A program made the translations under genes and the position numbers. A stretch of DNA of 64,000 nucleotides from Micromonospora sonchi. GTDB taxonomy: Bacteria; Actinomycetota; Actinomycetes; Mycobacteriales; Micromonosporaceae. The notes beneath the pieces are model-generated. The model had not been told where the DNA came from. It saw only the letters and a list, made by a program, of their open reading frames with translations, and ran no database searches. The stretch is from NCBI RefSeq assembly GCF_014646235.1, contig NZ_BMNB01000019.1, positions 52,469 to 116,468 on the forward strand, written 5' to 3'. Position 1 is the first letter of the stretch. Every line of letters starts with the position of its first letter. This document shows, in pieces, positions 1 through 8,253 of this stretch.

Positions 1-440
1 CCGAACCGGTTGGCGCTCGGCGCGGCCACCGGCACGCCCGCAGCGGCGATCAGCCGCCGCGCGTACTCGTTGTCCGGCACCCGGACCGCCATCGTGGCCA
101 GCCCGGAGGTGACGATCGGCGGGATCGCGTCCGGCCGATCCACGATCAACGTCAGCGGCCCCGGCCAGAACCTGTCCGCCAACGCCGCCACCGCCGGCGG
201 CACCGAACCCACCAGCGCTTCCAGGTCGGCCGCGTCGGCAAGGTGGGTGATCAGCGGATCGAAGCTCGGTCGCTGCTTCGCCTCGAAGATCCGGGCCGCC
301 GCCCGCGCGTCCAACGCGTTCGCCCCCAGGCCGTAGACGGTCTCGGTAGGAAAAGCCACCAACCCGCCGGTACGCAGAACGGTCGCGGCCTCGGTGAGGT
401 CGCCGTCGGCGGGCAGGACGCGAGGAGATCCGGTGCTCAC
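1..440 (-). CDS. Sua5/YrdC/TsaC-type threonylcarbamoyl-AMP synthase, C-terminal part outside window
   Basis: Reading leftward from a GTG at 440, the frame stays open to the window edge, so only about the first 146 residues are present. The protein begins VSTGSPRVLPADGDLTEAA and contains the family signatures GGLVAFPTETVYGLGANA (near residue 25), EAKQRP (near 52) and VPVAAPSANRFG at the cut end. The K-x-R and S-x-N motifs are those that bind ATP, threonine and bicarbonate in this family, which makes threonylcarbamoyl-AMP for the t6A modification of tRNA. GAGGGG directly abuts the GTG, so the exact start is not certain. It may be a Sua5-like paralogue rather than the housekeeping copy, since the neighbouring genes are accessory. 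Confidence 0.85.
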   Translation of the reverse strand, partial: MSTGSPRVLPADGDLTEAATVLRTGGLVAFPTETVYGLGANALDARAAARIFEAKQRPSFDPLITHLADAADLEALVGSVPPAVAALADRFWPGPLTLIVDRPDAIPPIVTSGLATMAVRVPDNEYARRLIAAAGVPVAAPSANRF

Positions 441-601
441 CCCCTCGACGCTACCGCCCGCCTTCTTCCGCTCCCCCAACACATCCGAGCTGACGCTGTC
501 GAGCTGACTGCACAAACGGATCGCGGTCCCGGTCGGGCGAGCCCAGGCGCGGCGACGCAAAAGGAGTAGCTGCTGACCGGCAGCGCCGGCACGATGGCGG
601 G

Positions 602-1186
602 ATGCAGATCCGCGAAGTTCGCCAGGCCGAGCTGACCGCCCTGCAGGACATCGAACGCGCCGCCGGAGAATGCTTCCGAGACATCGCCATGCCGCAGATC
701 GCCGACGACGATCCGCTGCCGCTGGACGTACTCGCCCGGTACCACGAGGCAGGCCATGCCTGGGTCGCCACCGACGCCACCGACGTGCCGATCGGCTATC
801 TCATCACCGACGTCGTCGACAACAACTTCCACGTCGAGCAGGTCTCCGTGCATCCCCGCTGGGCGCGGCGCGGGATCGGGCGTCAACTACTCGCCCACCT
901 CGCCGACCAGGCAACGACCCGCGGCGTACCTGCCCTGACCCTCACCACGTTCGCGGACGTGCCGTGGAACGCCCCGTACTACGTCCGCTGCGCATTCCGG
1001 GCCCTCGACGACAGCGACCTCACCCCCGGCCTTCGGGCCATCCGCCGACGTGAGGCCGCACACGGCCTGGACCGGTGGCCCCGAGTCTGCATGCGCCGAG
1101 ACCTTTCGTTGCTGTTCGAAGGTGAGCGAACGGTGTCCACGGCGAGCCATCGTCACCCTCGCGAACAGCCCGGAGACGGTGTCTGA
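602..1186 (+). CDS. GNAT family N-acetyltransferase
   Basis: A 194-residue single-domain GNAT protein. Motif A, which binds the acetyl-CoA pyrophosphate, is visible as VSVHPRWARRGIGRQLL near residues 82-98, preceded by a beta strand VPIGYLITDVVDNNFHVEQ. The segment APYYVRCAFRAL near residue 125-140 corresponds to motif B. GNAT folds normally end soon after this, around MRRDL (residue 165), so the last 25-30 residues look like unstructured read-through. The substrate cannot be told from sequence. It converges on the phosphotransferase gene and overlaps its 3' end by 167 bp, which is unusually long. Confidence 0.82.
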   Translation: MQIREVRQAELTALQDIERAAGECFRDIAMPQIADDDPLPLDVLARYHEAGHAWVATDATDVPIGYLITDVVDNNFHVEQVSVHPRWARRGIGRQLLAHLADQATTRGVPALTLTTFADVPWNAPYYVRCAFRALDDSDLTPGLRAIRRREAAHGLDRWPRVCMRRDLSLLFEGERTVSTASHRHPREQPGDGV

Positions 1187-2024
1187 ACTCCTCAGCGACC
1201 GCGAGTGAGCTAGCCAGCAGTGGTGTGGCGGCAGCGATCATCTTCAGTTCGCGCGCCTCTCGGAGCAGCGGCCAACACGGATCGGTGGTGACGTCGATGC
1301 CGTAGGCGGCAGCCAACTTGGCGTGGTTGCCGACCTTGCCGAAACGGGCCTCGCCCACCGCCACGGCAGCGAGGTCGACCTGCCAGGGGCCGAGGCAGGT
1401 GGCGTCGAAGTCGCACATGACGACGCGCCCGGAGGGCTCTCTGAGGAGGTTCCCGACGTGGGCGTCCCCATGAACGAGGCATGGCTCTGCCCCTCGCATC
1501 AGCGCTGCCACCTGTGGTTCCAGGCGATCGCACCACCGGGAGAGGAAGTCGCGCTCGTCCGGTTTGAGCCCTTCGGCGTCGGCCAGGCGGCGGCGAGCAT
1601 CCCCGATCGGATCCCACTCGGGCACGGTGATCGGAGGAGCAGAGAGGGAGTGGAACTCCCGAAGGACCTGACCGAGATCGTCGACGGTGAGGGCCGGGGA
1701 TGTGGGCGAGACGTAGGTCCACACGGAGGCGAGGAGCTCACCCACGCCCATGGGCTTCTGAGCTGCTGGGGCCAGCCGGATCGCGGGCGCGTCGATCGCC
1801 GCGAACCAGCGCGCGAGGTCGATCACCTTGGTCACCCGGTCATGGAGCCGATGAGTCCGGGCAATCCGGATGACAAGTTTTGCGTCGGGGAGGGCGAATA
1901 CGGCGTTGTTGGTGAGCTGCAGCAGTCGGGCACCCTCGGCCGGCACGGCAAGCTGAGCAGCGATCTCCCGCATGGCAGCAGTCATCGCTTCCTCGGTGAA
2001 GCGGCCGGCGCTTCCCACGCTCAC
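1020..2024 (-). CDS. Aminoglycoside-phosphotransferase-family kinase
   Basis: A 334-residue protein of the APH/choline kinase fold. The catalytic loop is LVHGDAHVGNLL (near residue 185) with the catalytic Asp and metal-binding Asn, followed by the second metal motif VVMCDFDATCLGPWQ (near 207). An N-lobe segment AKLVIRIART carries the likely ATP-binding basic residue. The family phosphorylates hydroxyls on antibiotics or small metabolites; nothing here shows the substrate. The GTG start at 2024 overlaps the stop of the upstream XRE regulator as GTGA, so the two are translationally coupled and may act together. The C-terminal 35 residues, inside the overlap with the convergent GNAT gene, look non-globular. 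Confidence 0.82.
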   Translation of the reverse strand: MSVGSAGRFTEEAMTAAMREIAAQLAVPAEGARLLQLTNNAVFALPDAKLVIRIARTHRLHDRVTKVIDLARWFAAIDAPAIRLAPAAQKPMGVGELLASVWTYVSPTSPALTVDDLGQVLREFHSLSAPPITVPEWDPIGDARRRLADAEGLKPDERDFLSRWCDRLEPQVAALMRGAEPCLVHGDAHVGNLLREPSGRVVMCDFDATCLGPWQVDLAAVAVGEARFGKVGNHAKLAAAYGIDVTTDPCWPLLREARELKMIAAATPLLASSLAVAEEFRHRLRAVREGDDGSPWTPFAHLRTATKGLGACRLGATGPGRVRPHVGGWPEGRG

Positions 2025-3463
2025 TCCCGCACCCGGAGTGCGGCCAGATTCTGCGAAAACTCGGCAACGGCTGGCAGCTCGCGGTGTCGCGCCAGATCGC
2101 GATGAAGGTTGCTGATCCGGTCGATCACCCGGGCCGAGCTGATGCTCTGAGCTTGATCGAGCACGCGGCGTCCGACCTCCAGCGCTTGCTCAGGTTCGTC
2201 GGCGAGGAACAGCGCGCTGCACAGTCCGACCTCGTTGAGCACGCTGCTGCGCACATTCCCGGTACCGAAGGCATCGATCGCGTCGGTCACGAAGCGGACC
2301 GCTGCCGATCCGTACCTCTTGTCGTGTCGGGCCTTGTCGCGATAGGCCCGGCCATACTGGGCCAGCAACTCTCCCCGGTCGTAGAAGCCCATCCAGCTCG
2401 GCTCGCGGTCGGGGGAGATCCGCTCGAACTGTCTGCTGGCCTCACCGAGGGTTCGTTCAGCCGCCCTGTGATCGCCAAGAGCCGCGAGCGAGGCTGCCTC
2501 CGCGCCCCCGAGCAGGGCCTTGACCGCCGGGGTCGCCTGTGCGCCGAGCTGCGCGTGCGCAAGCTGCAGTGTGGCGAGGGCATCGCGGTTGTGCCATAGG
2601 TGCTGCAGTTGCTTGGCCTGGCAGTAGCGGATCCTGGCAGTCAACGGCGCGTCCTCTGCGGCCAACGCCGCCCGTTCGCCCGCGACGAAGTGCCGCTGCG
2701 CGTCCGCGTGTCGGCCCGCGTCCAGCGCCGTCCATCCGGCCAGTTGACGAGCCGCTGCTACGGCCGCGACGAGTTGGGGCGTCAAGCTGGCCGAGTGTGA
2801 CCAGTCGAGCATCCGGTAGACAGACTCTGCGAACCGGGCCACTTCCCGGTACAGCACACCGCCACCGCACTCGTAGTCGACCGACCGGTACAGCTCCAGC
2901 AGGGCGGTCAGTCGAGTGACATCGGCAGCGCCGATACGCCGGGATCGTATGACGGTGGCGCCACCGAGAAATCCCGCGCCGGCCGCGACGGCGGCGATAC
3001 CGGCCAACAGCATCCGCCGCCTCTCGTCAGGACCCGTGGCGACATCTTGGTACGCCGATGCGATTCCAAGATCACGCTTGCTTTTCGACGTGTCGAACCA
3101 CAGCTGGCTGGTGGGGATTAGAAGCAACCTCGCCCAGTGTTCAAGCCGGTCAAGGTGGACGATCCGCGGTCCGCTCTCGATGCGGCTGAGCTGGGGCTGC
3201 GTGATGCCCAGCCATTCCGCGACCACGGCCTGCGGCAACGCGGCCCGCCCGTGGTAGGGGTGATGCCGGTACGCCCGGATCACCCGCCCGAGATGCCGCT
3301 CCGCCAGTGCGCGCCGTACCGGCTCGTGGTCCCAGAACGACGCCGGCACCTGCGGCGGCGCGCTGAGCCGGTCCCGTTCCGCGCTCTGGCAGGGCGCGCA
3401 GCGCCCGGTGCCGTTGTCACGGGCCAGGCGGCCTCCACACCGGGGGCATTTCGCAGACTTCAC
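2021..3463 (-). CDS. XRE-family regulator with N-terminal zinc ribbon and TPR-like C-terminal region
   Basis: From the GTG at 3463, which has GAGG seven bases upstream, the product is 480 residues. Residues 5-25 hold CPRCGG and CAPC, a two-knuckle zinc ribbon. Residues 76-96 form an XRE helix-turn-helix (AVVAEWLGITQPQLSRIE). A hydrophobic stretch LLAGIAAVAAGAGFLGG lies near residue 180. The remaining 280 residues are alanine-rich helical repeats of TPR type (for example ALLGGAEAASLAALGDHRAAERTLGEA). The layout matches the large actinomycete XRE-TPR regulators that often sit beside the gene they control, here the coupled kinase. An upstream in-frame start at 3625 would add 54 residues but lacks a good ribosome-binding site. 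The ligand is unknown. Confidence 0.8.
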   Translation of the reverse strand: MKSAKCPRCGGRLARDNGTGRCAPCQSAERDRLSAPPQVPASFWDHEPVRRALAERHLGRVIRAYRHHPYHGRAALPQAVVAEWLGITQPQLSRIESGPRIVHLDRLEHWARLLLIPTSQLWFDTSKSKRDLGIASAYQDVATGPDERRRMLLAGIAAVAAGAGFLGGATVIRSRRIGAADVTRLTALLELYRSVDYECGGGVLYREVARFAESVYRMLDWSHSASLTPQLVAAVAAARQLAGWTALDAGRHADAQRHFVAGERAALAAEDAPLTARIRYCQAKQLQHLWHNRDALATLQLAHAQLGAQATPAVKALLGGAEAASLAALGDHRAAERTLGEASRQFERISPDREPSWMGFYDRGELLAQYGRAYRDKARHDKRYGSAAVRFVTDAIDAFGTGNVRSSVLNEVGLCSALFLADEPEQALEVGRRVLDQAQSISSARVIDRISNLHRDLARHRELPAVAEFSQNLAALRVRE

Positions 3464-3670
3464 CGGCAAACCTCGCCATTCGCGGGTGGCTGTGTCCGTC
3501 GCGCTCCGTCGAGCGTATCCATTCAAGCCGTTACACGCGCTCACGGCATACGCGCCACGCATATCCCTACCGGCGAGCAGGATCCACCCCGTGCGCGGAT
3601 TGCCCAGCCCACCGTGAATGCGCAACGCCGACCGGGACCACCTCGTAGAAGCGGCCCCGGCGCCGGCAAT

Positions 3671-4684
3671 TCAGTTGGGTCGATCGGTCCAGGCGGTGTC
3701 GAGGATTACCTGGTACAAGCTGATCCGCACCGGCGAGAGGGTCAGCCGCTCGTGAGCGAGCAGTTCGCCTGTGTTCGGGTCGAAGATCAGCAAAGACTGC
3801 GCGTTGTGCGCGCGGTCGTCGAAGGTGATGCCCACCCCCTTCCGACCGGCCCGATCGGTGACCTGACCCCGCCACACGAACCCGGGTACATCGGCAAGGG
3901 CCCGCAAGATCCCTGCTCGCGTCTGGCGCGGGACGACATACCGCCCGTACACCGTTGCGGCTTCCTTGCTGACGGCGGTGCCACCGAACCTGACCTTGAG
4001 CAGTTCGTTCAGTTGTGCTCGACCCGACGGCAGCGGCGCGAGGTCCATCGGTGGCAGCACAACCCTGTTCGGCGCAGCGGAGGCGGCAGCCGTGGGTTCG
4101 AGGTTGCGCTGCCAGTAGTCCCGGGACTCCTGGTCCGGATACTGTGGCTCAAGTTGAGCTGTGACCTGCTCACCAGTCCCGTCCGCCGCCTGCCAGACCT
4201 TGGTGTCGTTTGCGAAAGCGACTTGGTAGCGACCGTCGGCAGAACTCATCACTGGGTCGCCCCACGTCTTCGTGTGGTGGTACATGTACCGGCCGGTGCG
4301 GCTGTCGTGCTGCGCGTCGACGAGCCTGCTTGCCAACGCGCGCAGTTCGCTTGCAGCATCACGGGTGCCAGAGCCGTACGCCACCGGCACGAGCACCATC
4401 CCCGGGTCCACCCCGCGCGGACTGGCGACCTCCGAGGTGTCCGGGCTGGACGGGCGGACCGTCTGGGCGATCGCTGCCGCGCCGACCGCTACGGCCAGCG
4501 TCCCGGCCGCCAAGACGAGCCTGCGGGTCGAGCGTGCCTGACGGCGACGAGCTACCGGCTCGGCGACAGCCTCAACGCGGCTGATCAGCTCGTGTGCCGA
4601 CAGCCGGGGTGGTGCGACGATGCTGCCCCGGGCCGGGTCGATCGGCTTGAGGAGGGCACGCGTTCGCTGTTCTCCGAACATCAC
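3671..4684 (-). CDS. CU044_5270-like membrane protein, partner of the ECF sigma factor
   Basis: A 337-residue protein with about 45 cytoplasmic residues, one membrane helix (LVLAAGTLAVAVGAAAIAQTV, near residues 55-75) and a large outside domain with WxxRGxVTDRAGRKGVGI and LLIFDPNTGELLAHE, features I associate with CU044_5270-type proteins. The first methionine codons overlap the stop of the ECF sigma gene as ATGA (4681-4684), so sigma factor and membrane protein are co-translated. The topology is that of an anti-sigma factor, but I see no ZAS-type His-Cys-Cys motif, so the anti-sigma role is inference from position. Confidence 0.66.
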   Translation of the reverse strand: MMFGEQRTRALLKPIDPARGSIVAPPRLSAHELISRVEAVAEPVARRRQARSTRRLVLAAGTLAVAVGAAAIAQTVRPSSPDTSEVASPRGVDPGMVLVPVAYGSGTRDAASELRALASRLVDAQHDSRTGRYMYHHTKTWGDPVMSSADGRYQVAFANDTKVWQAADGTGEQVTAQLEPQYPDQESRDYWQRNLEPTAAASAAPNRVVLPPMDLAPLPSGRAQLNELLKVRFGGTAVSKEAATVYGRYVVPRQTRAGILRALADVPGFVWRGQVTDRAGRKGVGITFDDRAHNAQSLLIFDPNTGELLAHERLTLSPVRISLYQVILDTAWTDRPN

Positions 4685-5235
4685 ATGACCTTTCGGGGTC
4701 GAGCCAGCACCGGCTGCTGCACCGGCGATTCAGATCGGTGCGACATCGCGTCGTTGAGGCGCCTTCGAGCGCGGTGCAAGCGGACTGCGGCGGTGGTGCG
4801 GGTGCAACCAAGGACCTGAGCGGCCTCAGCAACGGTCAACTCCTCCCAACCGACCAACCGGAGGATTTCCTGATCGAGGTCGGTAAGGGTGGCCAGGGCG
4901 GCCTGAAGATCAGCGACGCCCACCGTCGCGTCGGCACCGCACACGCCCGGCTCTTGCAAAAGGCCAGCGTCGGTCATCGGTAGTACGTCCGGTGCAGCTT
5001 TCCGAGCTCGCCATCTGTTCGCGAGCAGGCGCCGAGCCACCCCGTACAGCCAGGGCAGGCTACGGTCCGGAACCTCGCGGCGACGCCGCCAGGCGATGAC
5101 AAACACTTCCTGGGCGAGTTCAGCCGCCGCTCCGTCATCGGCGAGCCGGCGCTGGCCGTACCTCACAACGTGTTCGTAGGAGGCCGCGTACACCCCGGTG
5201 AACCAATCCTCATCGCGCTTTTCCGGTGGGCCCAT
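4681..5235 (-). CDS. ECF-type RNA polymerase sigma factor
   Basis: A 184-residue sigma-70 family protein with region 2 (ELAQEVFVIAWRRRREVP, then WLYGVARRLLANRWR) and region 4 with its helix-turn-helix (LVGWEELTVAEAAQVLG, then RTTAAVRLHRARRRL). The ATG at 5235 has GGGGAG six bases upstream and is preferred over a GTG at 5286 with no clear site. It is followed, with a four-base overlap, by a membrane protein that is the likely regulator. It is the first of three ECF/partner modules in succession (3.7-9.2 kb), all on the minus strand. Confidence 0.87.
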   Translation of the reverse strand: MGPPEKRDEDWFTGVYAASYEHVVRYGQRRLADDGAAAELAQEVFVIAWRRRREVPDRSLPWLYGVARRLLANRWRARKAAPDVLPMTDAGLLQEPGVCGADATVGVADLQAALATLTDLDQEILRLVGWEELTVAEAAQVLGCTRTTAAVRLHRARRRLNDAMSHRSESPVQQPVLARPRKVM

Positions 5236-5496
5236 CCAAGACTCCCCGCCTGGTTGACGAACTCTCACCCTGGCTTGTGTCACCACCGGTCCGATGATTA
5301 CCGCCGATCTTCACCCGCCCCTCTCGCGCGGTACGACTTCTTGAGGGCGAACAGGGCCTCGACGGCTCCCTACCAGCCTCAGCATTGCTTCGGCAGACAT
5401 GAAAACGGCTGGCAACGGCGCCCCGGCGGGCAGGTCAACCTGCCCACCGGGGTAGTCACGTTCCCGCGATCGGCGATCCGCCGCGTCAAGCAGCTT

Positions 5497-6645
5497 TCAG
5501 AACGCGAGTTTCTCGGCAGCTGAACTCAGATCCGCCGATGATCCGACGTACACCCGCTGGGCGGTGTCCGACCCGTCCGCGAGCTGTACCGTCTGGATCA
5601 CCTCACCGGTCAGGTCGACAACCTTGAGGCTGGGCCGTTCGGTGAGGTCCCGATCACCGTAGTCCTTCACGATCAGGTGCTCGTTGTCGTACCAGCCCAC
5701 CACGGTCCCGGCAGTCGGTACGGAGAAGTCCTGTTCGATGGTGCCAGTGACGACGTCCACGATCTGGATCCGATCGTCCACAAGCGGGTTGTCCAACGCG
5801 ATCCTGCTGCCGTCGGGTGAGAACCCGCCGCCGTCGTGCAGCGAGCCACCGGTGACGCGGAGGGTGCGGGTGGGCTTGCCGGACAGGTCGTAGAAGCCGA
5901 TCCCTGTCACTCGGCCCGGCTCACTCTCGCTGTCAGAAACCGAATGAGTCAGAGCAACCCCCGTTCCGTCGGGTGTCCACACGAAGGCCAGACCGTTGGT
6001 GTTCTGCGTGCTGACGTCGGGCACCTCGACCTGGCGGACGTCCAGCGTCGCCGCGTCGACCAGCAAGAAACCATCGCCGCCGCCGTGCTTCGGCCGGTTG
6101 GTGATCAGAACCTGCCGGCCGTCGGGCGACCAGCTGGCACCCGAGGTGTAGCCGGCGTTGCCCGGCAGCCACCGGACCTGCCCGCTCTCCCGGTCCAGCA
6201 CCCCTCTCCTCGACGGGTACGCCGGGCTGTTGTCCCCCACGTGCACCACCACCTGGCTGCCGTCCGGGGACGGCACCACCTCGTTGTACGGGACCTTGTC
6301 GTATTCGCCGGTGCTCGGGTCGAGCAACAGCGAATAGTCGTCCGCCGGCCCCATGTCTCCCGGGTTGTCGACCCCGCTGTACGCCGTCACGACGAACGGT
6401 TTGACCACCGGCGCCTGGCCGGTCACAGCGGGGGACAGGTTGCCACCGGGGCTGGCCAGGACACCGATGGCCACCGGTACAGCGACCAGCGCCGCGGCAA
6501 CCCCAGCGACGCCGGTCACCGCCAGGCGTGCGGTTCGCCGCCGTCCGGCCGTACGAATCGCCGCCTGAGCCAGGTCGGCTGGGGGAGGAACGTCGGTGAG
6601 TTGGTCGAGCGCCTCACGAACGGCGTTCTCGAGTTGGGTGGTCAC
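5497..6645 (-). CDS. Membrane-anchored WD40-like (PD40) beta-propeller protein, sigma factor partner
   Basis: A 382-residue protein. The first 40 residues are cytoplasmic and charged, followed by one membrane helix (LAVTGVAGVAAALVAVPVAIGVLA, near 41-64). Outside, repeated SPDG-type blades are seen: VPSPDGSQVVVHVGD, ASWSPDGRQVLITN, FVWTPDGTGVALTH and GFSPDGSRIALDNP, typical of TolB-like propellers. The start overlaps the sigma factor stop as ATGA (6642-6645). Placement and topology suggest a sensor or anti-sigma factor that reads an extracellular signal through the propeller; this is inference. Confidence 0.72.
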   Translation of the reverse strand: MTTQLENAVREALDQLTDVPPPADLAQAAIRTAGRRRTARLAVTGVAGVAAALVAVPVAIGVLASPGGNLSPAVTGQAPVVKPFVVTAYSGVDNPGDMGPADDYSLLLDPSTGEYDKVPYNEVVPSPDGSQVVVHVGDNSPAYPSRRGVLDRESGQVRWLPGNAGYTSGASWSPDGRQVLITNRPKHGGGDGFLLVDAATLDVRQVEVPDVSTQNTNGLAFVWTPDGTGVALTHSVSDSESEPGRVTGIGFYDLSGKPTRTLRVTGGSLHDGGGFSPDGSRIALDNPLVDDRIQIVDVVTGTIEQDFSVPTAGTVVGWYDNEHLIVKDYGDRDLTERPSLKVVDLTGEVIQTVQLADGSDTAQRVYVGSSADLSSAAEKLAF

Positions 6646-7160
6646 TGGTGAACCTCCTGCGCAGCAAGGTGAGTCAGCTCAGGGCAGAGCGTGCGGATCC
6701 GGTCGAGGGCGCGGGCGGCCTGGCTGCGTACCGTCGTCGGTTTGCAGCGCAGGATGTCCGCGATCTCCTCGTCGGACAGGTCCTCCAGATAACGCAGCAC
6801 GAGCACCGCACGCTGCTTCGGCGCCAGGCGGTCCAGGGATGCCCGCAACGCCATACTCAGGTCGACCCGGCCGGTGAGGTCTGTGCTGGCCACATCTGGA
6901 AGCCGGTCGGTAACCACCTCCCGGCTCCGCATCGGCCGGCGCCACCAACTCACCTGCTCCCGGTAGAGCGCCCGACGCAGATACGCCTCGGGCTGGCCGT
7001 GGCGGACCTTCCCCCAGTGCCGGTACGCCTTGGCCAACACCGTCTGCAACAGATCCTCGGCCTGCTGCCGATGGCCGGTCAACGCCAGGGCGGTCCGGAA
7101 CAACGCATGCGACCGCGCCCCGACGAAGGCAGTGAAGTCCTGCCGCGTCTCAAGATCCAT
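6642..7160 (-). CDS. SigE-family ECF sigma factor
   Basis: A 172-residue sigma factor of the short SigE-like actinomycete family. Region 2 includes FRTALALTGHRQQAEDLLQ and AYLRRALYREQVSWWRR; the WWRR signature is characteristic. Region 4 is RLAPKQRAVLVLRYLEDLS followed by DEEIADILRCKPTTVRSQAA. It starts at ATG 7160, preceded by GGGAAATTCT, and is coupled to the downstream propeller protein. The second sigma gene of this group (8697-9203) is of the same family, so the two may have arisen by duplication. Confidence 0.87.
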   Translation of the reverse strand: MDLETRQDFTAFVGARSHALFRTALALTGHRQQAEDLLQTVLAKAYRHWGKVRHGQPEAYLRRALYREQVSWWRRPMRSREVVTDRLPDVASTDLTGRVDLSMALRASLDRLAPKQRAVLVLRYLEDLSDEEIADILRCKPTTVRSQAARALDRIRTLCPELTHLAAQEVHQ

Positions 7161-7433
7161 AGAATTTCCCGGGTGTCATGCTTCTAAGAACGCGACATCA
7201 GCCTGGCCCGCTGCTTCGCCGGCTTCATGATCCTGACCAGTTCCCCACGATCGGTCCACGGGATTCTCGGCTGCCGTCATCTGCGCGGGTGTGTTGGGCG
7301 ATTCGAGTCCGACGAAGAGTGGGACGACTATCGCCGGTGATCCGCTACCGATAAGTTTGTCCAGCTCATTCCGGCGCACCGGTGACGACATCGAGTCGGG
7401 TTGGCTAAGCTGTTAGCTAAACGAGGAGGTCGG
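7161..7433. other. Intergenic region between the sigma factor and vapB-like gene
   Basis: No supported gene. A 71-codon minus-strand reading frame is present but has no ribosome-binding site or recognisable sequence. The right end carries the antitoxin operator palindrome and ribosome-binding site. Confidence 0.5.
7404..7417. promoter_or_regulatory. Palindrome upstream of antitoxin, candidate operator
   Basis: GCTAA-GCTG-TTAGC is a perfect five-base inverted repeat, and the overlapping TTAGCTAA at 7413-7420 is itself palindromic. It lies 16 bases before the antitoxin ATG, just upstream of the GAGGAGG ribosome-binding site at 7423-7429. Antitoxins of the Phd/VapB type usually repress their own operon at such sites. 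Confidence 0.5.
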
Positions 7434-7691
7434 ATGATGTCGGCTGAAGCCGTGCACTACAACATGCATGACGCCAAGACCCACCTGTCACGCATCATCG
7501 AACGGGTGGAACGCGGCGAAGAGATCATCATCGACCGGGCGGGCACTCCGGTAGCGAAGGTGGTGCCGCTTGTACGACGGGCTAACCGCACAGCAGTCGG
7601 CTCCCTCGCCGGGCAACTGGACCTCTCAGGCGACTGGGACTCTCCCCAGACCAACGCCGAGATCGCCGCCGACTTCGGCATCGGCGCATGA
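7434..7691 (+). CDS. Phd/YefM-type antitoxin of a VapBC pair
   Basis: An 85-residue protein starting at ATG 7434 (GAGGAGG four bases upstream); an earlier in-frame start at 7401 would include the operator and is rejected. The N-terminal half NMHDAKTHLSRIIERVERGEEIIIDRAGTPVAKVVPL is the classic Phd/YefM DNA-binding fold, and the C-terminal tail (LSGDWDSPQTNAEIAADFG) is the toxin-neutralising part. It overlaps the toxin by ATGA. It should bind and block the PIN toxin and autorepress. Confidence 0.9.
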   Translation: MMSAEAVHYNMHDAKTHLSRIIERVERGEEIIIDRAGTPVAKVVPLVRRANRTAVGSLAGQLDLSGDWDSPQTNAEIAADFGIGA

Positions 7692-8062
7692 CTCTGCTGC
7701 TGGACACCCACGTCGCGCTCTGGGCCATCACCGGCGATGCGACCCTGGGCGCCGAGTTCCTCGATCAGCTACGCCACGAGCCAGACATTTTTCTCTCCCC
7801 GGTCAGCCTGTGGGAGATCACCATCAAGCAGAGCGCGGGGAAGCTTGCAGGACCCGCTGACCTCGCCGAGCGGGTAAGGGACATGGGCTTCCGTGAACTC
7901 CCGGTGACCCATGCCCACGCCATCGCCGCCGGCCGCCTGCCACCTCACCACCGCGATCCCTTCGACCGCATCCTCGTGGCACAGGCGATCACCGAGAGTT
8001 TGACCCTGGCCACCCGCGACGCGTCGATAGCGCTGTACGACGTGGACGTCCTCAAGGTGTGA
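7688..8062 (+). CDS. VapC-type PIN-domain ribonuclease toxin
   Basis: A 124-residue PIN protein. The acidic residues of the active site are visible: LLLDTHVALW (first Asp), SPVSLWEITIK (Glu), DPFDRILVAQAI (Asp) and LATRDASIALY (last Asp). All four are present, so it should be an active endoribonuclease, probably against tRNA or rRNA as in other VapC toxins. It is translated from an ATGA overlap with the antitoxin. The pair sits between two sigma factor modules on the opposite strand. Confidence 0.91.
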   Translation: MTLLLDTHVALWAITGDATLGAEFLDQLRHEPDIFLSPVSLWEITIKQSAGKLAGPADLAERVRDMGFRELPVTHAHAIAAGRLPPHHRDPFDRILVAQAITESLTLATRDASIALYDVDVLKV

Positions 8063-8253
8063 TCGGAGGAACCCCTAACTCGAAAATCGATCCGTACGTA
8101 GACACGCGGCGTTGTTTCGACCTCGACACCTGGTGCTGGCGCAGCGACACTGGGCAGTCACTCAAGGTCAGACCCGGGCTGGGCCCGCCACCTCAAGTGG
8201 CAGGCCCAGCGTGCGCAGAGGCGCTGCTCCAAGGGTTTGGGCGAGCGCCGGGA

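Noticed and set aside
7176..7391. 71-residue minus-strand frame upstream of vapB
   Set aside because: No ribosome-binding site, no motif, and it covers the promoter region.
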